DNA of 64,000 nt. Origin: Linnemannia hyalina. Taxonomy: Eukaryota > Mortierellomycota > Mortierellomycetes > Mortierellales > Mortierellaceae. Positions 46,495-58,621 of this stretch are shown here, one piece after another; within the stretch, counting starts at the first letter, position 1; every line of letters starts with the position of its first letter. The stretch spans positions 744,001 to 808,000 of the forward strand of contig JAHRHY010000005.1 of assembly GCA_019671135.1 (NCBI GenBank), written 5' to 3'. The notes under the pieces are model-generated. The model saw only the letters and a list, made by a program, of their open reading frames with translations, ran no database searches and was not told where the DNA came from. Both the position numbers and the translations under genes were made by a program.

Positions 46495-47875
46495 GATCAT
46501 GGGTATAGACAGGAGCAAGGCGAGGTGCATCGGCTGCAGGCACACCGACAGGATCGTGACCACGCCCAGAATCGTGTGCATGGACATGGACAAGTACAGA
46601 GACATGTAGATGGACATTCACAAGGACGCAGACAGCAGATAGCGCACCCTGCAGTGTAGAAACCGGAAGAATCGAGAATACAAAATCTCCCTTTTCCCTT
46701 TTCATCTTTTTTTTCCTTCCCTTCTTTTGCTCTTTTCTTCAGTTTTCTTCCTTCATGTCCAGATGAAGTAACCTTTTTCCGCTCTCGATGAGGTTCTAGT
46801 CCAATCTGCCCTTTAGCCCGCGCTGCATACTGAAAAAATCATTAGCCCAAAGGGAAGTACATGGTACATGTGCCATGTGTGTGGTTTTGGTGCTAAACGG
46901 GGAAGGTGTGAACATCTTGATTGTATTTCTCATCTTGCATGCAGTGCAGAGCAAAGGGGTCAATCTTTGAGTCAGGGTCTTCTGCTCGGTGTGATGTGAT
47001 GTGGGTGTGGTGTGGTGTGGTGTGGTGTGGTGTGGTGTGGTGCGGACAGGGTCCAAGACCCAGTGGACAAAGGAGGGGATGGTGGAGTGGTTCAGTGGGA
47101 GGGTGGGGGATGGGTCATGTGGACAATTGGATTGGTAGAGCTCTGCTCAACTTTCCGCCTGCACCCATTTTTTTTCCCTTGGTTTTCCTTTGTTCTGGGA
47201 AAATAATGAGGAAGAAGGAGGGAGGAAGGAGACCCCTATCCTTGCTTGCGTCTAATGCACACTGTGCAGCAGCTCATTTGTGAAAAATGTGCTTGGGGGG
47301 AGGGGCTCGCTGCATGTGCTTTTTTTTTCTTTTCTTTTTGCCCTTGAAAAAAGAGGAGATATCCATAGGCAGACAAAAAACAACAACAATAGAGCGGCTA
47401 GAAGGACCCTTTCGTTTTTGTTTTGCCTTTTTTGTGGACTAAGGGATGCTGCTGCTGGCCAAGAAAAACAAAAGAAAATCTAGAAAATAAGCATCGCAGG
47501 CAGGCAGGCAGGGGAGCATATTGACAGGCATAAGTATATGCATTTTCAGTTTTATTCGCATTTGACAGCACCATTGAGTAGGTTAGGATCCATTTGTTGC
47601 GCTTTTGGAGTTGACATTTATTTTGACAACATATTTTTATTTATCCCCTTTCAGCACAGTGCCTCAAAGTAAAAGGAGTTGCATGAAAAGGGGATGGCGA
47701 TACCGAAGAAAAAAGCAGTAAAAGAAAAAGAGAAGGGTATTTGCTGGGAATGAAAAGGTTAAAGAGGACGACAGGTAGCTTGAAAAAAAAAAGAACGCGG
47801 TTATATATGTACAGGTTTTTTTTGCGTGAAAGAAAGGGAACAGCTAATCAATTTTTTTTTGTGTATACGTTGGAG
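46495..47875. other. 1.4 kb intergenic region between convergent genes
   Basis: It contains the 3' ends of the disordered-protein gene and the 108-residue-protein gene. A TGTGG pentanucleotide repeat lies at about 46998-47043 and four GCAG/GCAGGCAG units near 47495-47512. No gene seen. Confidence 0.55.
46998..47043. repeat. TGTGG pentanucleotide tandem repeat
   Basis: About eight tandem GTGTG/TGTGG units with few mismatches, preceded by GTGATGTGAT. Confidence 0.8.
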
Positions 47876-48913
47876 CTAGTGCTTGATGAAGCGGGACTCA
47901 GCATGGTCGACATCGCGGTAGGCATGGATGGGTGCCTTGTCCTGCTTCAGTGCGCTGTGAGACTCGACCATCCGGATCGCATCGGAGGCATGCTGGCTCA
48001 AGCCTGAGGTCTGGTGTTCAGCCTAAAGCGAAAATGATGAGTTGTGTGATAGGTAGACACATGCGGTTAGATATCAGGGTTTTCGTTATTCTTGTTTGTT
48101 CTTCGAGTCCGAGGTTCAATTAAGAGGGCTTAAAAGCAGAGGGATGAGAAAAACAGAAGGGGAGAGGGCAGAACAGGTTCGTGCTGTTATCCGTTTGGTT
48201 TATCTGCCTGCCTGCCTGTCAGGTTTGACTGCAGGAAAGTGCAAAGAAAAAAACGACAAGGGAAAAGAAGGGGTCTGGGTCACTCAACTCGACTCTTTTT
48301 CCTTGTTGTTTGTTGGAGGTGGTGGTGTGTTGATAGTGGGACCGAACAAGAAAATACACACACGCGCGCGCGTGCCGTGTGTATTGAGAATGGTATGTCC
48401 GTTTTTGTTTGCAACGATGGGGGTACAAAAAAAAGACACTCTCCCTCTGTCCAAGCAAGAAAAAGGGATGTGCTAACAAGAAGGATCTCACAATGTCCTT
48501 GTTTCTATCTGCTTGTTGAATCATTGCTGAGCAAACAAAGGCTACTCTCACGCAGGAAACTGCCTAACTCATCAAGGTATTGAAGACTTTCCTCCCCTCT
48601 TTGCCAGGTGTACATCACCATGATCTAATGACCTGCTTTCCTTGATCCTCTCTCCCCACCTCTTTTCCTCTTTCCAATTGACTCATCGTGAAATCACCAT
48701 TCTTTCTTTCTCCGGGTTTAAAGGAGTTATTACCTCGTGGGCAAGGTTCTTGGCAGAGTTCTCGAGCTTGTCGGCAGCATTCTTGGCTGACTCGGCCCAG
48801 GAGCTGGACGAGTATGCAGAGGGGTGGGAGCTGTTGCCAAATGCAACCACGGGGATGCGGGCCATCGACACGCGGGGGAGGCCCAAGTTGATCGTGCGGA
48901 TAATGGCGGTCAT
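47876..48913 (-). CDS. Small protein, 108 residues, probable mitochondrial presequence, two exons
   Basis: Exons 48913-48734 and 48022-47876 join in frame (GAG|GTAATAAC ... TTTAG|GCT) to 108 residues, ending FIKH-TAG; the intron is 711 bp. The second exon is too short to stand out by itself, but it continues sensibly as AEHQTSGLSQHASDAIRMVE and DVDHAESRFIKH. Residues 1-28 lack acidic residues and contain spaced Arg (RTINLGLPRVSMARIPVV), as in mitochondrial presequences. Residues 38-75 form a charged amphipathic helix (WAESAKNAADKLENSAKNLA) resembling LEA-like or apolipoprotein-like helices. No family recognised. The leader has a TATA-like element. The alternative is a first exon with a different partner exon. 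Confidence 0.65.
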
Positions 48914-50438
48914 TTTTTATATATGTGTCTTGTTAGTGATTGAGTTGGTTGAGGTCTGGTGAGAAGAGCGAGAGTGAGTTTGGTTTGGAAGGGTTTGTTG
49001 AGTTGTAGTGTGGAGAAAAGAGAAAGAAAGGAAAGAAGGGGACGGTCTCCTTTTTATATCAAATGATGAGGCCTTGTTGGGCGTATTTTGCTGTCGGATA
49101 GGGTCTTCAAAGAAGAAGCACAAGGAGGGAGGAGACAGAAGGACGATTGCAGTGTAGCAACAACAATAGCAGCAACAAAAAGAAAAGGGGATTGTTGTTG
49201 GGTAATAATAACGACGGATGTATGGATTGTGAATGTGTTTTGTGCATGTGTATACAATTGACCGTAGACGAGCCCACGGACGAAAAGCGAGCGATATTAC
49301 TGGTCCACAAGGCCATGATTCGATCTGTACGAGGTCCCTCTTTTTTCTTTTTTTTCTTTTTTTCCTATTTTCTATTTCGATGGCAAGCTTGGCTTGTTGG
49401 CCACGGATACAAAGGGACATTTAAGCGCATAATACACAGCTCAATTGTTAGGAAATGTCGACATGGGAACTGAACAGGTGGAAAGAATTGCCTGATTGCT
49501 CTGTCAACGTATGTCGAATCTTGGGGCGGACAAAATAAGAAAAGTTGAATTCAGGGCACCCAAGTGGACCAGAGGTCAGCCGCACTCTGCTCAACCCTAA
49601 TCTAATTGCACAAGTTACTCACCTTTTTTTGTCGTTCTATTTGAATCCATTCCTTTCTCTCTTGGCAGACACACTCATTCCAAAGAAAAAAAAAAAGATG
49701 AGCACCTTCGCTTCTATTTTTTGTGGAGCGAAGGTGTTCGAACGGTTCGTCGGGAAATCATGGGTGCGTATGAGTGGTGACTTGTCCAATCGACATGCAC
49801 ACAGAAAGATGAGTAAGGTTGGGCCCGTTGGGGCATATTCCCCCTCCCTTTCGTTCTCTCTCCCCGTTATATCTCTGAACAAACAAAACGATCGTCAGTT
49901 TGTGTGCTGGGCAAAATGTAGGCCGTGAATTGTTGGGTGCCGAGGAAGAAATTATTTTGGGTGCTTCTTCTAGTTCTTTCAATTGCTGCTTCGATAGCGA
50001 TAGAAGGAGAGGATGATGTGGCAATTGGACAGGCAAAAGATACCATTCCTTTTTTTTCAGCCCACTGTTCATCGCATCAGAAGCTCAACCCTTTACCCCC
50101 ACTCCCCAGTAAATACCCAATCTTTCTCTCATAAACCATGTCACTCTCCTCTGCAGTACTCCCCTTGCCCTGCAATGGCCATGTGGATTTAATACAGAGT
50201 ATGCTCTGTACTTTGATATTGTGCACATGTCTTGTCGGACTCGTTTGCAAGGGGCAGTCTACTGGTGTAACCATGTTTGGTTGAAGAAGCAAAATAAGTC
50301 TGGAAAAGGAAGGTTTTGCATGACATGCTGACGTGTTTTTTATTTTACTCTATGCTATGTGGAAAGTGGATGGGGATATGATATAGATGTGGTAATGCGA
50401 AAAGAAACAAGAATGGAAGAAAAGAAACAAAGCTTAGT
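48914..50438. other. 1.5 kb intergenic region
   Basis: It holds the promoter of the 108-residue-protein gene (right-hand side of its start) and the 3' region of RRP3. Purine-rich leader sequence lies at 48960-49040. No gene with a recognisable product seen. Confidence 0.55.
49051..49058 (-). promoter_or_regulatory. TATA-like element of the 108-residue-protein gene
   Basis: On the minus strand the sequence reads TATAAAAA, about 138 bp upstream of the ATG at 48913. It is a good match to a TATA box, with no other support. Confidence 0.35.
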
Positions 50439-52440
50439 TTACTTCCTCATCTTCTTTCCTTGTCTGTTGCCTCGGGCAGCACCACTCTTGCTCTTGTATC
50501 CACCCGCCTGCACAGAGTCATCGTCCCGATCATTATCGTCAGAGTTGAAGAGACGCTTGTTGCCACCACGACCACCCTTGCCTCGGCTGGCATGCTGCTC
50601 CTTCAGTTCTGTAATGGCAAACCGCTGGGCTTCTGCGACACGCTCCTGAAGCAACATGACGGCATCCTTGTCTGCAGGGAACTCCTCCAATTTCTTGCTC
50701 AAGGCCTGCTCAATTCTCTGGTAGACCTCAACATCGTACTGTGTCACAAATGTAATCGACTTTCCAGAGCGACCAGCACGAGCGGTACGTCCAACACGAT
50801 GAATGTAATCCTTGGAGTTGTTGGGGAGATCGTAGTTCAGGACAATATCAACCGAAGGGATATCCAAACCTCTATAACGATACGGAGAGTTGTGAAACAC
50901 AATTGCAAACAGGTGTTAGAAGAGACCCCCATTATGCTGCGATAAGCCAATGCGCCAAGTTGATTCACGCCAGATACCAACGCATAAAAAAGAAGTGCCG
51001 TACCTGCTAGCAACATCGGTGGCGATCAAAATATTCCGGTTTCCAGACTTGAACTTGTTCAAAGCTCCCAAACGCTTCTCCTGACTGAGCTGACCGTGCA
51101 ATGGAATGGCAGGGAATCCCAAGTTCCTGAGCAAGAGTGTGATTCTCTGGGTGTCGTTACATGTCCTGGAGAAGACAATGGTCGAGTTACCGGCCAACTC
51201 GTTCAATAAGTAGACAAGGTACGAATCCTTGGACTTCAGTGGGAAGAACAAGTAGTACTGAAGCAGAGTCGCAACGGTCGAGTACTTTGTGGCGACCTCG
51301 ACCTTGACGGGGTTGTTCAAACTAGCTCTCTGGAGCTTGGCGACCTTGGTCGTCATGGTGGCTGAGAATAGGAATGTGTTGCGCTCCTTGGGGATGACCT
51401 TGAGAATCTGGTCAATGATAGGTCCAAAATCCATGTCCAAGAGACGATCAGCCTCGTCCAGAACCAGGTACTTCAATGTCCTCAAACTGAATCCCTTGGT
51501 GTTTTCGAGATGGTCCTGAAGACGTCCTGGAGTGCAGACGATGACATGGGGCTTCTTTGAGAGAGCGATCGACTGGGCCATCATATCCATGCCACCAACA
51601 ATAACACAGCAGCGCACTCCAATGGTCGAGCCCAATGACTCGAATGTCTCTGAAATCTGAACAGCCAATTCTCTATTAGGCGGTAGAAATGGTCAGGAAA
51701 ATGGAGCAGGTTGATAATTAGTCAATGTCCAGTACATGTAAGTGACCACCAGCGTTTTTCTACACGTAGAATAAATAACATGCTCAATTGAGGTGAAAAA
51801 AAAGTACCTGGTGGGAGCCATGACGCAGGCAAACATAGGGGAGGGATTGTTCCAGAGGGCCTGGAGAATGGGCAAAGCAAACGCAGCGGTCTTTCCTGAA
51901 CCAGTCTGGGCAAGACCAATGATGTCACGGCCCTGCAGCGACCAAGGGATGGACTCTTTCTGAATATCTGTTGGCGCCTTGAACTTGAGTTGCTCGCAGG
52001 CATCGACCAAAGGTTGCATCAAACCCTATTATACCATGACAGATGGCGTAGTCAAGACACACAGCTGTCAGTCGACTGTACATTCCATGCGCATCAAATG
52101 TTCACAGGAACACTGGTACAGTCACTCCTTTGCTACATACCAGGTCCTTGAAGGTGACATTGGAGGGCTCTGGCTCGTCGCTGTTGCCGTTGGCAGTGTC
52201 CTCCTGAGTTTCCTCCTCGCCCTGTTCCTGGTCCTCCTCGCCCTGTTCCTGGTCCTCCTCGTCCTGTTCCTGGTCCTCCTCGTCCTCCTCGTTGTCGTCT
52301 TCGGACTGGCTGTCGTCATGGTCGCTGATGTCCTTCTGGACCTTAGCAATGGCCTTCTTTTGGACAGGGGCAGGAGCCTTCTTGTCAGCCTTGTGTGCCT
52401 TTGTTGCAGTGGCGGTGGTTGTGTTTTTCTTGACAGCCAT
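50439..52440 (-). CDS. RRP3: DEAD-box RNA helicase Rrp3/DDX47, four exons
   Basis: Exons 52440-52141, 52025-51808, 51672-51004 and 50871-50439 give 539 residues; introns are 115, 135 and 132 bp. All core motifs are present: Q motif ([14 protein letters not shown]), I (AQTGSGKT), Ia (APTRELA), Ib (TPGR), II (DEAD), III (SAT), V (ATDVASRGLDIP) and VI ([15 protein letters not shown]). The segments [12 protein letters not shown] and [14 protein letters not shown] place it in the Rrp3/DDX47 group, which acts in the nucleolus on 35S pre-rRNA processing toward 18S rRNA. The N-terminal 100 residues are Lys/Ala-rich, then an Asp/Glu/Gln repeat coded by 21-bp units. The C-terminal tail is basic ([15 protein letters not shown]), as expected for RNA contact. 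Introns 2 and 3 split Arg codons in motifs Ia and V. Confidence 0.97.
52214..52285 (-). repeat. 21-bp tandem repeat in RRP3 exon 1
   Basis: About three units of 21 bp (CCTGTTCCTGGTCCTCCTCG type on the plus strand) encode DEEDQEQ-like acidic repeats in the N-terminal extension. Confidence 0.75.
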
Positions 52441-52896
52441 GGTTGTTGATGAGTCGGAAAGGGAGAGTTGCAGCAATGCAGGCAGTGTGACTTTTAGTGA
52501 AGCCCACTTGCTCTGGCCGCTTAGTAACCCTTCAATGAAAAAAAAAAAGAAAAAAAGGACAACAGTGACTGCCTTTAAAATGTTGCCACGAAAAACGAAC
52601 CAGGAGCAGAAACAGAGAACAGCTGTACAAGAGAGGAGTGTGCGCCTGCCTCTGTGAGCGAGTTAGAAAAAGGACAAGTAGAAGGTCCGCTCGCACCCTT
52701 CTTTTGTGCTGTACTCAGTCAAGGTTCTTTTGTTCTTTGGGATTCCATTCTCTTACACACTCGATTCCTAATCACCTCCAAAAACAGCGAGAGGACCAAA
52801 GCAACTTCCTTCTCCTTCCTTTCTTTCCCTTCTTTCTTTTCTTTTTCCTTCTTTTCTCACTCGCCTCTCCTGCTTTTTTCACACATACTATACCAT
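52441..52896. promoter_or_regulatory. Shared promoter region RRP3 / TTC27-like gene
   Basis: 456 bp between divergent starts. It has a C/T-rich leader for the plus-strand gene (52790-52890) and an A-rich block at 52538-52555. No specific factor site recognised. Confidence 0.45.
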
Positions 52897-55664
52897 ATGG
52901 CGGACGCTATCGACCAGCAGCAGTGGAGCATTATCCTCGGCGCAGACCTTCTCCAAAAGCCAGACACCGGCGCCGCAGCCACCACCACCACAACGGCATC
53001 AGACGACACCAACAACAGCACCTTGACACAATGGCTCCTCGCTGGCGAGTACGGCCCTGCCCTCAAGTCCACCGTCGCCTCTGATATCTTTGGCACCCAA
53101 TTGGCCGAGTCCGACCCTGAAGTCCTCGCCCTCGACTCATCCCTCGACCTCTCCGCCTTCCTTTCAAAGCGCATCCAATCCTACCTCGCGACCACCCCAA
53201 CAGCATCCTCTTCCACCTCCTCGGCCGCATTGGACGTTCTCGCGGTCGGAATTGCTTCTCTTTACGCATTTGTCCAGGCTGGATGGACTGGACCCGAGTT
53301 GGGATTCGAACCCATCGACCTCTTGCCCGCACACGTCAGAACAAAGTCTAAGGATTTGGACAAGCAGGCGCTCGACAAACTCTCCGTCGGAGGAGAGGAA
53401 CTTTATCACCTCTCGCCCCAGATTCTGTTCTTGCACTTTGCCAGGATTCTTTTGGTCGACCATCTTGAGGAATTGAAGAAGGATGCTTTGGTCGGAAAGT
53501 CGGCCCCCTGGTGGGCACTCCGCACATTGTTCTTGCAGCAGCGTACATTGGAGGGCCCCACGGGTCTGTTGCAGGAGCAGATGGTTGCTTTGTTGGACGA
53601 ACTCGAGGCTGTTTTGAACAAGGAGGTCAGTTGATTTTTTTTGTGTGCTCACCAACACAAACTTTATGCATCGTTTCTTGATCAACTCATTGGAAGATAC
53701 AGAAAAGGGGGCTAACAGCGAATCTCTTTCTTCTTACTCTGTAGGTTGAGCGTGAGCAGGGATCATTGGAGGCCATTGACAAGAAGGAGGTGTTGACTCG
53801 CTTCTGGATTGAAAAGGGACTAGTGATGCACTGGTATACCGAAGACACCAAGGCTTACGAGGCCTTCCAAAAGGCGCAGTCGACGTCAGGATTCCGATTC
53901 AAGGTGACAGGAGCATTGGGCAAGCGCACAAAGTTCCAAACATACGACACCTCGCAGCTGGTGGTCGTTGCCGAGAGCAGTCGCGAGATGGCCAGCTCCC
54001 GGCCCTCGGCCTACAAGTCCAAGGCAGGATCGGGACCCAAGAACCTCGAGCACAACGACGACACTGTTCTGGAAAAGATTCAATTCAGTGAGCTCTCAGA
54101 GGAGGACCGTGCACGCCTGGGAGAATTGGACTTGGACCCCTCCAAGGAAATCGAGGACCTCAACCCTATCGACCACGCCCTCTTGCTCGCCTTCTGCCTC
54201 AACATCAAGAACACTAACCCCGCCCATGGACTCACCGTCGAGCAGATGTTCCCCTTTGTCACCCGTGTACTCGAGACCCCCAACAACTGGACAGTCTATA
54301 CCATGGCCCTTTTGCTCCGATCCCGTCTCGAGGCCGACAAGTCCCGCACGGTCGAGCGTGGTGCTCTGCAGTTGCAGGCCTTGGTTGACCAGACAAGGAT
54401 CCACGATGAGACCTCGACGACGCGCGAGCGCATGCACCACTTTTTCTCGATCTCCTTGCCATCCAAGTGGGAGCTGGAGAAGGAGCTGGCGGAGCAGTAC
54501 ATGTCCTTAGGTGTTATCCGGTCGGCAATGGATATCTTCGAGCGTCTCGAGTTGTGGGAGGACGTGATTGCTTGCCACCAGTTCCTGGATCAGGCCGAAA
54601 AGGCCAAGGTTCTGTGCCGCACCCTCCTTGAGAAGAGCCCCAACAACCCCAAGCTCCTCTGCATTCTCGGCGACTTGGATCAAGATCCTGAAAAGTACAA
54701 GGAGGCCTGGGAGGCTTCTGGCCAGCGTTTCGCTCGTGCCCAGCGATCCTTGGGTGCCTACTACTTCAAGCGTGAACAGTTCCAGGAGGCCATGGGTTGC
54801 TACCAGCTCGCCCTCAAGATCAACCCTCTGTTTGAGAACTCGTGGTACGTCCTTGGATGCATTGGAATGCAGCTCGAGGACTATGACGTCGCCATCGAGG
54901 CTTTTACTAAAGTCGTCTCAATCGACCAGTCGAACGGCGAGGCCTGGAACAACATTGCTGCCGTCCACATGCGCCGCAAGAACAACCTTGATGCCCAACA
55001 CGCCCTCCGCCAGGCCCTCAAGGAGAAGCGCGAGTCGTGGAAGATCTGGTCCAACTACATGTACTGCTCGATGGACGTGGGCGATTTCACAGAGGCCATT
55101 CGTGCCTTGGGTATGCTTGTCGAACTGAGATGGAAGGCCAAGAAGGATGATACCACCGAGGAGATTGTCGACATTGTGATCCTCGACAGGATTGTCCAGG
55201 GCCTCACCCGCGACCTCAAGGACCTCTACTCGCGCAGCGTGGCCTTCCAAGAACAGAGGATCGAGGAACTTTTGCTCGGCATCACTAACCGTATCACGAC
55301 TGACCCCCGGATCTGGCGGATCTGCGTCAAGTTCTACTTCTGGAAGAAGGACTTTGTCGAGTGTCTCGAGTGCCAGCTCAAGGCCTACCGGTCCGTCATC
55401 CATAACCCCAAGATCGAGACCGACCAAGCTGAGTTTGAAAAGGCGGTCGAGGCGGCGATCGAGACGGTCGACTGGTACCGGAACCTGGGCCCCATGACCT
55501 ACAATGACGCGCAAGGACAACAGCACGCCGTCGCCAAGGATTGGGCCTACCGCTCCAAGCAGATGATCAAGAGTCTGATGGCAAGAACTAGAGATTCCTG
55601 GGAGCACCTTCCTGCCTTTGAGAAATTGCAGGATACCATGGAGGAACTCAAGTCTGAAAAGTAG
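52897..55664 (+). CDS. TTC27/Emw1-like tetratricopeptide-repeat protein, two exons
   Basis: Exons 52897-53625 and 53745-55664 give 882 residues; the 119-bp intron begins GTCAGT. The N-terminal half is helical and includes the family segments SAPWWALRTLFLQQRTLEGPT (split here by sense only) and the post-intron EKGLVMHWYTEDTKAYEAF. Tandem TPRs run from about residue 566 to 705 (RSLGAYYFKREQFQEAMGCY, WYVLGCIGMQLEDYDVAIEA, AWNNIAAVHMRRKNNLDAQ). The pattern of half TPR-free, half TPR and the motif SLGAYYF match TTC27; the yeast relative Emw1 is essential and was linked to cell-wall integrity. The molecular role is poorly known and probably involves chaperone-type interactions. It is divergent from RRP3 and converges with the DUF2433 gene, 141 bp between stops. 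Confidence 0.92.
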
Positions 55665-55805
55665 AGACTTGTACATAGAACGCGTTGTTTTTTTTCGTTG
55701 GTGTATTTTTTTGTGATGAATAAGAACTTTCATTTCTAAGTATGATATCCTTGTGTCCTTAGTCTAACAACACTATGGAGTCGCATGTGCATGTTTGTGT
55801 ATTTT

Positions 55806-58010
55806 TTAGGCAACTGCAGGAGAGCCAGAGCGCAAGGAGACGTTGTTGCGACGGTATGAAAAGTTGAAGCCTAACGTATACAACGAAAACGACAGAAATG
55901 GTATTAGAAGAAAGTAAAACGCCATGCACAAAAAGATAACATCCTCGCCTCTTTCGACTATCTATGTCTCTCTCCATTTCTTACCCCCCCAAACTTACCA
56001 TGTGATCTTGTCTCTGTGGCGATCCTACCCTGGTTGATATCGAGGAGCAACAACCCAGATGCAGCATCGGGCAGGTTAAAGTTCCACATGTTTTTGAAAG
56101 CCGCCTCGTCCTTGTCGTTGGGGAGGGTATTTACTGCAGGCAGGCGGTTGACAACGCTCAGGCAGTTCTCCAGCAGCACTCTTTGCTCATCACTAATTTC
56201 CGCGTTGTTGAGTAAATAAGCAATGAAAATGGAGTTAACATACGCAATGATTTCCACACTCTTCACAACCCTTGGATATGGTCCTAACCGCAAACAATGA
56301 ACAACGTTGATTCGGGGGTCTGTCGGGTGTCGGGATTACAACTGCACGTACCTGACGTTAGCCTCGACATGGGCCTTGACGCCCTCCCACATGTCCATAA
56401 AGTTCTTTTGAGAGATGGCCAACTTATTCCTGTACAACTCCTGGTCGCCCTGAACACCAAACTCGTTGTATGAAATCCCATAACGGAAATGCAATCCTGC
56501 AGAGATGGTGAAATCAGCCTAATATAACCGTTTTGTTTGTTCAAAGGCAGTAGGAAAAAATGGGTTAGGAATGAACATTGATAAAAAAAAATTGAGACTT
56601 TTACATACAGCCTTCAGTCAAAGAAATGGCTTCTATGCGTACCTTGAGGGTTAAGGCTAGTTGAGCAAGGATACCCTCACGTCCAGGGCTAGCATGAGAA
56701 ATGAGGATGCGGGTCTCGGTGGCGTCAAACACCTTCTGAGCTGTATCGACCAACTGTCCGATCTGGAGGGCTGTCGTCCACATTGTTCCCGAACCTCCAG
56801 CAATAGTCGAAATACCTATGTCATATTATCACCGCAGAAAAACAAAAAAAGTTAGCCAGACTTATTATCATATTTAAAAACCTCACCTCCCCTTTCTTTT
56901 CATGAAGACCGTAAGAAACTTACCATCACCGATATCAAACAACTTGTGTTGAGCGATCGCGCCTCCAAGACCAAAGAGACGTAGCTTGACGCCGCCAATA
57001 TCAATCACGGCGGTGGCGCTCTCGTCGATGATGTGGAGGTTGGGGATAGTGTATTCGCCCGAACGGAACTTTTCCAGAACGCTCACGTCCTCGCAGGCTC
57101 CCCACACGGTGTACACGGGAACTTTCAGCGATTTTTGTCCGGCAAGGTACAGGGGCAGCTCTGATAGGATGGGGGTGGTCGATGCCTTGATCTGCTGGCG
57201 GAGCGAGTCGGAGGTGACGGTCGATTGGAGGAGGCGAGTGCGCAATGCAGGTGGGATCAAAGTGCTGTACTGAACCAAATGCTTCAATGTCCTATATTGT
57301 GTCAGGGTTTGATGATAACAGTGTCAAAATATGGTCGGTCATTTTCGTATTGTCTCCTTGCATGTTGCCTTTCCGCATATCTCCTTGCATGCGTTGACCT
57401 CTTGTACAGCTTCCTGTGAGTCCTCTCTAACAAAGTGACTACTCCAGCCGTGTCAATCAATCCTGCGCCACTCTCCTGGAAACGACACGCATCCATTAAC
57501 CATCGAGTGCCTGTCATCTAATCTCGATCGAATGGCCGGTAGTATTACCTATCACTGATGCGGTTAAGACTCTCACGCTCTGATTATTAGAAGATAACAA
57601 AATATGTTGCGTGTTAGGCTTCAAGACGAGAGAAGTGTATCGACAATACGTTGACATACACGCATGTTCCGCGCACTCAAAAAATACAAAGCAGGATCCC
57701 TTACCATAGAAACCAAAATCGCCGCAGTGGATGATCAACTTGGCGCCAGTCTGGTCCACCAGATCGTTCAATTGAGAGATGTTGCCTACAAACCCAAAAA
57801 AAAAGAGCAGATACAAAACCAAGGATGGTCAATTGATATGGTGGATCAATGGTTCGGAAAGGGCGAGCTGATGGTGCCTGGATATCACGGATCAAATGAA
57901 AAATAAACAAAATGAAGCAGGCGGACAGTTTTATTTTTACCTCGAAGGTCGGCAACGCAGAGGACCTTTCCAGCAGGGGTGCTGAGTGCTTGTGGGTTGG
58001 GCGAGTTCAT
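55806..58010 (-). CDS. DUF2433 calcineurin-like phosphoesterase, eight exons
   Basis: Exons 58010-57941, 57785-57705, 57579-57549, 57291-56924, 56815-56643, 56518-56352, 56270-55999 and 55870-55806 join in frame to 408 residues. Exon 3 is only 31 nt (codes ERESLNRISDR with split ends). The acceptor of exon 7 is an AAG chosen to keep frame and is the least certain. Metallophosphoesterase-like motifs occur in order: VADLRGN (residues 19-25), HCGDFGFYE (43-51), WGACEDV, ISHASPGREG and SAGLHFRYG. Compared with the usual D-x-H, GD, GNH, GH and GHxH sites, the His of the first and the Asn-His of the third are replaced. The family is fungal and its substrate is unknown to me. The ends RSHGFNFSYRR in the last two exons support the tail. 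Confidence 0.88.
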
Positions 58011-58621
58011 GGCTCTCTTTTTTTAGTTGGGGGGGGGGTTTTGGGGAACGAGCGTCGTGGTTTGTTAGCATGTTGCAAAGAGAAGAGACGGTAAAGCTGA
58101 ATTTGCAGGGACCGTTGTTGTTCATGAATAAGTACAAAATGAAGGCACGCGTTTGCACTCACCTGATGGGAGGGTCGTACGAATGAAGTTGAAGGGAGAG
58201 GGTGCGGGGTGTGTGGGGGAAGAATGAGAGCGAAGGATGATGAAAGGGGATGAGAAGTGAAAAGTGGAGACAGGGCGCCTTCGCTCTCTCTCCTTTGCCT
58301 TGCCCTGAGACCGAAGGAATGAGAGTTTTGTGTTTAAGGGGCACACCACGTTGTTGGCGGAGAAGGAAAGCACGACTGCATCGCGTTTTGCTTTTCTTTT
58401 CATCGCGTGCCACCAACCAAGAAAAAGTATTCATTTTGTTATGCTTTTTTATTTACAAAGAGCACATAAACAAAACAAAAAAAAACAAAAAAAAGGCCCT
58501 ACAGTTATCTGCAGCCGTCCTTCTCTCTCTCTTCCAAAAAAAAAAGCTACTCATATTACTTCTAGCGCCATTGCTCGGAAACTCGCCAACAAGATGCCTC
58601 AAGAAACAATGCCTGAGAGCG
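58011..58621. other. Intergenic region between DUF2433 start and the His-rich gene end
   Basis: It holds the DUF2433 promoter and the 3' UTR of the His-rich repeat gene. An A-rich block lies at 58470-58490. No gene seen. Confidence 0.5.

Noticed and set aside
46998..47043. TGTGG repeat as a telomere-like or CRISPR-like array
   Set aside because: It is a simple pentanucleotide microsatellite with no spacers and does not match fungal telomere units such as TTAGGG.
54918..55733. Minus-strand open frame of 271 codons opposite the TTC27-like gene
   Set aside because: It is composed of Leu/Asp/Val-rich shadow sequence without any motif; the plus strand has clear TPRs.
56284..56293. TTAG at about 56288-56291 (minus strand) as acceptor of DUF2433 exon 7
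   Set aside because: Joining there to the AG-ending exon 6 shifts the frame and meets a stop within 16 codons; the CCAAG acceptor before 56270 keeps the frame.
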